This document shows, piece by piece, positions 1-4,602 of a DNA stretch of 5,636 bases. This stretch comes from Saprospiraceae bacterium. Its GTDB lineage: Bacteria > Bacteroidota > Bacteroidia > Chitinophagales > Saprospiraceae. The notes beneath the pieces are model-generated. The model did no database searches and was not told the origin of the DNA. It was given only the letters and a program-made list of their open reading frames with translations. Numbering within the stretch: position 1 is the stretch's first letter; the number at the start of each line of letters is the position of its first letter. Made by a program: the position numbers and the translations under genes. The stretch is taken from the NCBI GenBank assembly GCA_947441325.1, contig CANETR010000173.1, positions 1 through 5,636 on the forward strand. Reading direction: 5' to 3'.

Positions 1-222
1 AAAATTCCTTTAAAAACCTATTGTTAAAGCCAATTTAGTTGCATAAATAAATAAGAAATTTGCAGTCTTTATCAAAAATCTTACCAAATTTTAAAAATTG
101 TTAAAAAAATCTTGAAATGGAGAAACTTTGTTAGCTAAACTCCGTATTATTGGATAATCGAATTGTTAATAAAAAACTTTTAGGGGACCACAAACCTAAT
201 ATAAGTTCAAAATAATACAGTT
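1..222. other. AT-rich intergenic leader upstream of rpoN
   Basis: This stretch has no convincing open reading frame and is dominated by A and T runs. It presumably carries the rpoN promoter, but no clean Bacteroidetes -7 element (TAnnTTTG) is visible on the plus strand. The nearest candidates, AAACTTTG at 123-130 and AAACTTTT at 174-181, lack the leading TA. The 12 bases before the rpoN ATG contain no Shine-Dalgarno sequence, which is normal in this phylum. No end of an upstream gene can be recognised. Confidence 0.6.
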
Positions 223-1902
223 ATGCAAAAACAGCAACTCTCCCAAAAAATGCTTCAAAAGCTGTCTCCACAACAGATTCAGCTCATGAAACTGCTGCAA
301 ATTCCAACCGATATGCTCGAACAGCGCATTCAGGAAGAATTGGAAATAAATCCTGCTCTGGAAATGGATGAAAATCTTAGTTCTGAATCAGAACAGGACG
401 AAAAAGAGAGCGATAATGAAGATGAAGATTTTGAAGAAGAATCTTACATTTTAGGCACTGATGGAAAGAAGGAAAAGGATGACTCGGATGACTCCTACGA
501 TGATTTCGAAACTGAAAATTTTGATTCCGAAGAATTTGAGGAGTTTAATGCCGACGCCGATGATCATTTAATGGAAGAGGTTTTTAGCGAGTTTGAAACC
601 TTTGATGAGCAGTATAATGAGAAGGAGGATGCCTATATGGATGATTATCTCGAAGATTATATCGGCGATGATACTTCTGCTTACAAGCTCGATGCGGGGA
701 ATTATAATGGAGATCAGGAAGAAAAAACCATTCCTATAGCGGTTGAGGGCTCTTTCGGGGAGTATTTGGAGGAGCAACTCGGTATGCTGGATCTTGATGA
801 AGCGGAAGAAAAAATTGCTCGTCAGATTATTGGTAATATCGATGAAGATGGCTATTTGCGCCGTGAAACAATTTCAATTGTTGACGATTTGATGTTTACT
901 GAAAATATCAGGGTGTCAGAAGAGGAAGTTATCAGGGTGTTGAAAAATGTTGTCCAAAAGCTCGACCCTCCTGGTGTTGCTGCTCGTGATTTGCAGGAAT
1001 GTCTTGAAATACAGCTTACAAGAAAAATGCATTCTCAGGATGTTGCCGAAAATTACAGCCGTAAGGAAAAGCATTTTCTGAAACTGGCATATACCATAAT
1101 AAAGGATTATTTCGAAGAGTTTTCTAAGAAACATTACAATAAATTACTTCGTCAGCTTTCATTGTTCAATGATGACCTGAAAGCAGCAACAGAAGAAATT
1201 TTGAAATTGAATCCTAAGCCTGGTTCTGCTTTTGCCTCTTCTTCGAAGTCAGTAAAATACATAGTTCCCGATTTTATTATCGAGAACAAAGATGGAGAAC
1301 TTGAGCTTACGCTAAATACCAAAAATGCGCCAGAATTGCGAGTCAATGATCAGTATCGCGAAATGTTGGAGAACTACAGCAATAACCGCAAGGATAAAAA
1401 ACAGCGCGAGGCAGCTATGTTTGTCAAACAAAAAATTGATGCAGCCCGCTGGTTCATCGATGCTATCAAACAGCGTCAGGATACCATGTTCAAAACCATG
1501 TACACTATTATGTCTTATCAGGAAGAATTTTTCCTAACTGGCGATGAGAAAAAGTTGAAACCAATGATTTTGAAAGACATAGCCGAAATTACCGGGTTGG
1601 ATATTTCTACTGTATCGAGGGTGGCAAACAGCAAATATGTACAAACCGAATTCGGTACCAAACTGCTAAAAACATTTTTCTCCGAATCGCTTCAGACCGA
1701 TAGTGGAGAGGAGGTTTCAACCCTCGAGGTCAAGAAAATTCTTTCCGAAATAATAGGTGGCGAGGACAAGAAAAGACCGATGTCTGACGAAAAACTGATG
1801 AGTATTCTCACAAAAAAAGGATACAATATTGCACGTAGAACTGTTGCTAAATACCGCGAACAGCTTGGTATTCCAGTGGCACGATTAAGAAAAGGTCTTT
1901 GA
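223..1902 (+). CDS. rpoN: RNA polymerase sigma-54 factor RpoN
   Basis: This is sigma-54, the alternative sigma factor that directs core RNA polymerase to -24/-12 promoters and needs an AAA+ enhancer-binding protein to open them. The 559-residue protein shows all family regions in order. The Gln/Leu-rich activator-interacting region I is residues 1-48 (LSPQQIQLMKLLQIP). An acidic region II covers about 49-168. The core-binding domain follows, with the conserved PGVAARDLQECL at 250-261. The helix-turn-helix is at about 449-475 (LKDIAEITGLDISTVSRV), followed by KYVQTEFG. The RpoN box ARRTVAKYRE is at 537-546, 13 residues from the end. The E. coli protein has 477 residues, and the extra length here lies almost entirely in region II, where residues 51-150 hold 46 Asp/Glu and 5 Lys. 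The ATG at 223 begins directly with family sequence, so the start is secure. Identification is certain; which activators it serves cannot be seen here. Confidence 0.97.
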   Translation: MQKQQLSQKMLQKLSPQQIQLMKLLQIPTDMLEQRIQEELEINPALEMDENLSSESEQDEKESDNEDEDFEEESYILGTDGKKEKDDSDDSYDDFETENFDSEEFEEFNADADDHLMEEVFSEFETFDEQYNEKEDAYMDDYLEDYIGDDTSAYKLDAGNYNGDQEEKTIPIAVEGSFGEYLEEQLGMLDLDEAEEKIARQIIGNIDEDGYLRRETISIVDDLMFTENIRVSEEEVIRVLKNVVQKLDPPGVAARDLQECLEIQLTRKMHSQDVAENYSRKEKHFLKLAYTIIKDYFEEFSKKHYNKLLRQLSLFNDDLKAATEEILKLNPKPGSAFASSSKSVKYIVPDFIIENKDGELELTLNTKNAPELRVNDQYREMLENYSNNRKDKKQREAAMFVKQKIDAARWFIDAIKQRQDTMFKTMYTIMSYQEEFFLTGDEKKLKPMILKDIAEITGLDISTVSRVANSKYVQTEFGTKLLKTFFSESLQTDSGEEVSTLEVKKILSEIIGGEDKKRPMSDEKLMSILTKKGYNIARRTVAKYREQLGIPVARLRKGL

Positions 1903-1909
1903 TAAAAGC

Positions 1910-1939
1910 TTGGCTGAATTATAAAAAAGCCTACCTTTG
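1910..1939 (+). promoter_or_regulatory. Bacteroidetes-type promoter for the Fur-family gene
   Basis: The -33 element TTG at 1910-1912 and the -7 element TACCTTTG at 1932-1939 are separated by 19 nt. This matches the Bacteroidetes consensus TTG-N17-23-TAnnTTTG at every fixed position. Transcription would start about 4-7 nt after the -7 element, leaving a leader of only about 10-13 nt before the ATG at 1956. The promoter lies wholly in the 53-nt gap after rpoN, so the regulator gene can be expressed independently of rpoN. The match is seen directly; promoter activity is inferred. Confidence 0.7.
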
Positions 1940-1955
1940 TTTTAATAATTTTGAA

Positions 1956-2375
1956 ATGGACAATCTTGTAGAAATTCTCTTGCGTTACAAATTGCGTAAT
2001 ACCGAAATCAGAAGGGAGATTTTAGCTCTTTTTCTGGAAACTGCTTATGCTCTTTCGCATCAGTATATCGAAAAAAAACTGGCTTCGAAATTTGACAGGG
2101 TTACGCTTTATCGTACTTTGAAGGCTTTTGAGGAAAGTGGTTTGGTTCATAGGATTGCAAATGATAAAGAAACAATTGAATACGCTTTGTGTAAGGATGA
2201 CTGTCATGTTGAACACCATAAACACAGCGATAATCATGCGCATTTTCGCTGCGATTCATGTCATAAAACTTACTGTCTGGATAATGTCGGAATTCCTGAT
2301 TTGCATATACCCAAGGGTTTTAGCGCTAAGGATTTTCAATTGTTAGTTAGCGGGATTTGCGACAAATGCAGTTGA
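1956..2375 (+). CDS. Fur-family metal-responsive transcriptional regulator
   Basis: The 139-residue protein has the length and layout of the Fur/Zur/PerR family, dimeric metal-sensing repressors. The N-terminal winged helix spans about residues 10-78, with the recognition helix in DRVTLYRTLKAFEESGLVHRI (47-67). The C-terminal metal and dimerisation half has a His-rich stretch (CHVEHHKHSDNHAHFRC, 83-99) and two CxxC pairs, C99/C102 and C135/C138, expected to form the Cys4 structural zinc site. The spaced His before the first CxxC resembles Fur and Zur sensor ligands. Sequence alone does not say whether the metal is iron, zinc or manganese, or whether it senses peroxide, so no symbol is given. 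The ATG at 1956 is preferred over an in-frame TTG at 1899 that overlaps the rpoN stop. The promoter at 1910-1939 would exclude the TTG, and residues before 1956 are not family-like. The stop codon lies inside the first unit of the following heptamer array. Confidence 0.9.
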   Translation: MDNLVEILLRYKLRNTEIRREILALFLETAYALSHQYIEKKLASKFDRVTLYRTLKAFEESGLVHRIANDKETIEYALCKDDCHVEHHKHSDNHAHFRCDSCHKTYCLDNVGIPDLHIPKGFSAKDFQLLVSGICDKCS

Positions 2376-2517
2376 GCATTGAGCAATGAGCATTTTTCTT
2401 TGATCATTGAACATTTTTCATGGAGTATTGAGTATTGGACATTGAACATTGAGTATTGAGTATTGAGTATTGAGCGTAGATTATTGAGTTTTGAACATTG
2501 AGTATTGAACATTGAGT
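2371..2517 (+). repeat. Phase-locked heptamer array, consensus ATTGARY, 21 units
   Basis: Reading in steps of seven from 2371 gives 21 consecutive units with no insertion or deletion. The commonest are ATTGAGT (2427, 2448, 2455, 2462, 2483, 2497, 2511), ATTGAAC (2406, 2441, 2504) and ATTGAGC (2378, 2469). Degenerate units include ATTTTTC (2392, 2413) and GTAGATT (2476). The seventh base is a pyrimidine in all 21 units. The first unit (GTTGAGC) contains the stop codon of the Fur-family gene. Because 7 is not a multiple of 3 and most units contain TGA, the plus strand is closed in all three frames. The units abut without unique spacers, so this is a minisatellite-like array and not a CRISPR. 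Confidence 0.9.
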
Positions 2518-2540
2518 ATTAATGGGAATTCAGAAATTAG

Positions 2541-2596
2541 TCTCGTGTTTTGGACGAGAAGAAAACTTTCACTCTTTCCTCTTTCATTCTTTCCTC
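2541..2596 (+). repeat. Composite element copy 1: hairpin plus pyrimidine units
   Basis: A 19-nt inverted repeat (2541-2559) has 6-bp arms TCTCGT and ACGAGA and a 7-nt loop. After a 7-nt linker come four pyrimidine units: TTTCACTC (2567), TTTCCTC (2575), TTTCATTC (2582) and TTTCCTC (2590), of 8, 7, 8 and 7 nt. The same order recurs about 99 nt downstream, which is why both are treated as copies of one element. Function is unknown. Confidence 0.65.
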
Positions 2597-2639
2597 TAAA
2601 CTAGTACCTGTCTCCTCCGCACTAAAAAAATATCTTTCA

Positions 2640-2693
2640 TCTCGTCAGTATGACGAGACATTCTTTCATTCTTTCATCTTTCATTCTTTCATC
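2640..2693 (+). repeat. Composite element copy 2: perfect hairpin plus pyrimidine units
   Basis: A 19-nt inverted repeat (2640-2658) has perfect 8-bp arms TCTCGTCA and TGACGAGA around a 3-nt loop GTA. After a 5-nt linker come TTTCATTC (2664), TTTCATC (2672), TTTCATTC (2679) and TTTCATC (2687), again 8, 7, 8 and 7 nt. Another TTTCATC unit (2635-2641) overlaps the left edge, so the hairpin sits inside the pyrimidine repeat. It ends 24 nt before the ATG at 2718 and would lie in the 5' leader of that gene if transcription starts upstream. Confidence 0.7.
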
Positions 2694-2717
2694 TTACTTC
2701 CTCTTATCTCTCAAAAA

Positions 2718-3383
2718 ATGGCTAAATTTAAAAAAGGCGAAAGCATCAGCGTAAAAAAGGGCATATCTGACCCCGATTATCCCACAATTGACATCAGTGG
2801 CTGGCAGGGTAGAATTGTTGAATTTGACGGCGAAGATGAAGATGGTGAGCTCTACATTGTAGCTTGGGATAGTATTTCGCTAAAAAGTATGGATGCCAAT
2901 GTGATTCTGGACGCAATTGAAGAAGGTATCGACTATTCGCTTATTACCCTCTATGCCAAAGATTTCGAAAAGGCTAGTCCTCGTGATAAGGAAAAAGATG
3001 TAGAATCTGCATTGGCAGAGCTTGAAGAAGAATTCTTTTGGTCTGACCTTGGGGAACAGGGTGAGCGCATCAGAGTGGTATTGAAAACGGCAAAATCTAA
3101 TTCTGAAAAAGATCGACTAAAAGCCTGGGAAATCTACCTGAAATCAAAACTGAAATTCCCGATGGAAGTCATTTTTGTAGGGGAATCTGAAGGCGTTTTC
3201 AAAGAAGGCACAGCACTTAGTCTGCTTAGTATTGATAGTGTATCAGATGTAATGGGTGTAATGGGAACAGCTATGCTAGAAAAAGGCAATGCATCGGTTC
3301 CATTGTGTGAGTTGGATACGGAAATTGAAAACGAAGCCAATTTGGCTTTGTACGATTATTGTATTTGGTACGCAAATCACTAA
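2718..3383 (+). CDS. Two-domain protein: SH3-like N-terminus, CcbP-like calcium-binding C-terminus
   Basis: This is a 221-residue, acidic, probably cytosolic protein with no signal peptide or membrane segment. Residues 3-58 (FKKGESISVKKG, then SGWQGRIVEF and YIVAWDSISL) resemble small SH3-like beta-barrels that open bacterial proteins of unknown function, with the DPD-P-ID and GW signature. Residues 136-221 recall, from memory, the cyanobacterial calcium-binding protein CcbP. The shared pattern is AW-x2-YL-x3-LKFP (136-148), then VPLCELD (194-200), then an acidic helix ending in D-x3-WYA (213-219). Between them, 82-135 is a charged, Glu/Lys-rich linker predicted to be helical. Calcium buffering or sensing is an inference from that resemblance; no EF-hand loop is visible. 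The ATG at 2718 follows CTCAAAAA. The longer frame from 2550 is rejected because its first 56 residues are translated repeat. The gene converges with the minus-strand operon across the hairpin at 3399-3435. Confidence 0.75.
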   Translation: MAKFKKGESISVKKGISDPDYPTIDISGWQGRIVEFDGEDEDGELYIVAWDSISLKSMDANVILDAIEEGIDYSLITLYAKDFEKASPRDKEKDVESALAELEEEFFWSDLGEQGERIRVVLKTAKSNSEKDRLKAWEIYLKSKLKFPMEVIFVGESEGVFKEGTALSLLSIDSVSDVMGVMGTAMLEKGNASVPLCELDTEIENEANLALYDYCIWYANH

Positions 3384-3410
3384 GAAATTTAGAAATTAGA
3401 AATTAGAAGG
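3383..3410 (+). repeat. Short heptamer repeat AGAAATT
   Basis: AGAAATT occurs at 3383-3389, 3391-3397 and 3398-3404 (the last two abutting), followed by the partial unit AGAAGG. The first copy uses the last base of the TAA stop of the preceding gene. The third copy forms part of the left arm of the adjoining hairpin. It is a second small heptamer array starting at a stop codon in this window. Confidence 0.6.
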
Positions 3411-3435
3411 AAGAATTTCTCTTCCTTCTAATTTC
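3399..3435. terminator. Bidirectional intrinsic terminator hairpin
   Basis: A perfect 16-bp inverted repeat has arms 3399-3414 and 3420-3435 around a 5-nt loop. It lies 15 nt after the plus-strand stop codon (3381-3383) and 7 nt beyond the minus-strand stop codon (3443-3445). The left arm is almost all purine plus A/T and the right arm is rich in T, so each strand gives a stem followed by an AT-rich tail. Its place between convergent genes and its symmetry support termination from both sides. No long uninterrupted U tract follows on the plus strand, so efficiency is uncertain. Confidence 0.8.
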
Positions 3436-3442
3436 AGGTTTC

Positions 3443-4591
3443 TTACTTCGAATTCACTAGCTCAAACACCTTAGCTTCAAGCTCAGCGCCTCTTAGATTT
3501 GAATAACGAATTACACCATTTCTATCTAAAAGAAATGTTTTGGGTATGGAATTTACACCAAACTGCTGGGCAACATTTGAGCTCCAGCTGCGCAGTTCGC
3601 TTACATGCCATGGCCATTTAAGTTTATCTTCACGAATGGCATCGACCCAACGTTTTTTCTGACCGTCCATCTGTGCTTTTAAAGCTTCGGGATTATTCTG
3701 AAAACGCATCATGGTTCTGTCTTCGAGACCATCAAGGGACACGCTGAAAACTTCAAATCCCTGTTTATTATATTTGTCATAGATTGCCACAACATTTGGA
3801 TTTTCTTTGCGGCAGGGACCACACCAGCTTGCCCAAAAATCGAGTAGTACTACTTTACCTTTGAGCTGTGATAGGGAGATTTCTTTATTATTCGGGTCTT
3901 TCATTTTTATATCGGGACAAACTACACCAACATTAGCTGGCTGGTTTTTCATTTTAGCTGAAAAATCGCTGATATTTCTGGCAAATTCCTGTGCAGTAGG
4001 CCAGTTCGGATAAGCAGTGACAATTTGGTCTTTAACCTGCTCATATTGTTTGATATAAGTATTTACGTCCAATCTGCCAATCAGGAAAAAATTAACCAAA
4101 GGCTGATCGTTTTTATGATTATCCAAATATTTTACCAATTCATCTCCTTTGATGTCGGCAAATAATAAGCGCATCATTTCCTGCGACATTGCTGATCCTT
4201 CAATTTCGGCAGTTTTGAGATTGTTATTTTCGAATGAGCCATTGATTTTTATGGTTTCGTCACCTTCAAGTGCCAGCCATATAAAACTGCTGCCTACAAT
4301 AATTCTATAAATACCTGGATGATCAATCGTTCCATCCAATTCAAATTCTCCATTTGCTCCACTGCTTGTAGTGTCGAGCATATCGGAGGCCTGAGGAGTC
4401 TTTTTCTCGAAAATTATCTTTTGCCCTTGTGCTAATCCTTTGAGGTTAGCTGTTATTTTTACTGGTTTGGCTGCAAAATTGGTATTTGCAGTTCCTTTTT
4501 CAGTGCCAGTTTCGGGCTTTTGAGCATCAGTTCCACATGAAATTGCAAGTGCAGATGCAATCAATACAAAAAAGAGGATTCGAATTTTCAT
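3443..4591 (-). CDS. TlpA/ResA-like thioredoxin-fold lipoprotein with DUF4369-like N-terminus
   Basis: The 382-residue protein begins with a basic-hydrophobic signal and a probable lipobox ending in C19 (LAISCG). It should therefore be lipid-anchored in the envelope facing the periplasm. The lipobox is not ideal, with Ala instead of Leu at -3. Residues 43-125 form a beta-rich region of the kind annotated DUF4369 in Bacteroidetes (KITANLKGLAQGQKIIFEK, then GIYRIIVG). About 130-215 is helical. The thioredoxin domain runs from about 222 to the end, with VLLDFWASWCGPC (248-260), redox Cys C257 and C260, and the cis-proline motif SIPKTFLLD (P350). An extra segment of about 25 residues (288-312) follows SVSLDG before the W-VDAI and LKWPWHVSEL motifs. 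The family carries out thiol-disulfide exchange on exported proteins, and the substrate is not evident. It starts 11 nt after the S9 peptidase gene, so the two are probably one operon. The ATG is preceded by an A/T-rich stretch with no Shine-Dalgarno. Confidence 0.9.
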   Translation of the reverse strand: MKIRILFFVLIASALAISCGTDAQKPETGTEKGTANTNFAAKPVKITANLKGLAQGQKIIFEKKTPQASDMLDTTSSGANGEFELDGTIDHPGIYRIIVGSSFIWLALEGDETIKINGSFENNNLKTAEIEGSAMSQEMMRLLFADIKGDELVKYLDNHKNDQPLVNFFLIGRLDVNTYIKQYEQVKDQIVTAYPNWPTAQEFARNISDFSAKMKNQPANVGVVCPDIKMKDPNNKEISLSQLKGKVVLLDFWASWCGPCRKENPNVVAIYDKYNKQGFEVFSVSLDGLEDRTMMRFQNNPEALKAQMDGQKKRWVDAIREDKLKWPWHVSELRSWSSNVAQQFGVNSIPKTFLLDRNGVIRYSNLRGAELEAKVFELVNSK

Positions 4592-4602
4592 ATTTTATAT
4601 TT

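Larger units (their letters stand above)
2376..2717. other. Gene-free, repeat-filled intergenic region
   Basis: The 342 nt between the Fur-family gene and the SH3/CcbP-like gene hold no credible gene. They contain most of the heptamer array (to 2517) and a short unique stretch (2518-2540). Two hairpin-plus-pyrimidine elements follow (2541-2596 and 2640-2693), separated by a 43-nt linker (2597-2639). A pyrimidine-rich run leads up to the ATG at 2718. A reading frame open from 2550 into the next gene is low-complexity translation of these repeats. TATCTTTC at 2631-2638 is one base off a TAnnTTTG element, but no good -33 partner is visible. The promoter of the downstream gene is therefore not identified. 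Confidence 0.75.

Noticed and set aside
98..130. rpoN promoter from TTG 98-100 and AAACTTTG 123-130
   Set aside because: The spacing of 22 nt is allowed, but the essential TA of the -7 element is missing, so I did not annotate it.
147..172. Fur-box-like imperfect palindrome upstream of rpoN (GATAATCGAATTGTTAATA)
   Set aside because: Only about 11 of 19 positions match the classic Fur box, which is expected by chance in such AT-rich DNA, and the dyad pairs poorly in its centre.
191..198. Minus-strand -7 element (CAAACCTA, complement TAGGTTTG) suggesting a divergent promoter
   Set aside because: No TTG element lies at the required 17-23 nt spacing on that strand, and no minus-strand gene is seen to its left in the window.
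568..777. Minus-strand hydrophobic reading frame inside rpoN
   Set aside because: It is the antisense shadow of the Asp/Glu-rich region: complements of GAT/GAA codons give Ile and Phe, which mimics a membrane protein.
2371..2517. CRISPR array
   Set aside because: The units are 7 nt and abut one another; there are no spacers of regular length and no cas genes nearby.
2550..2717. In-frame N-terminal extension of the CcbP-like protein from an ATG at 2550
   Set aside because: The 56 residues are Ser/Phe/Leu-rich translation of hairpins and pyrimidine repeats, and family-like sequence starts exactly at the ATG at 2718.
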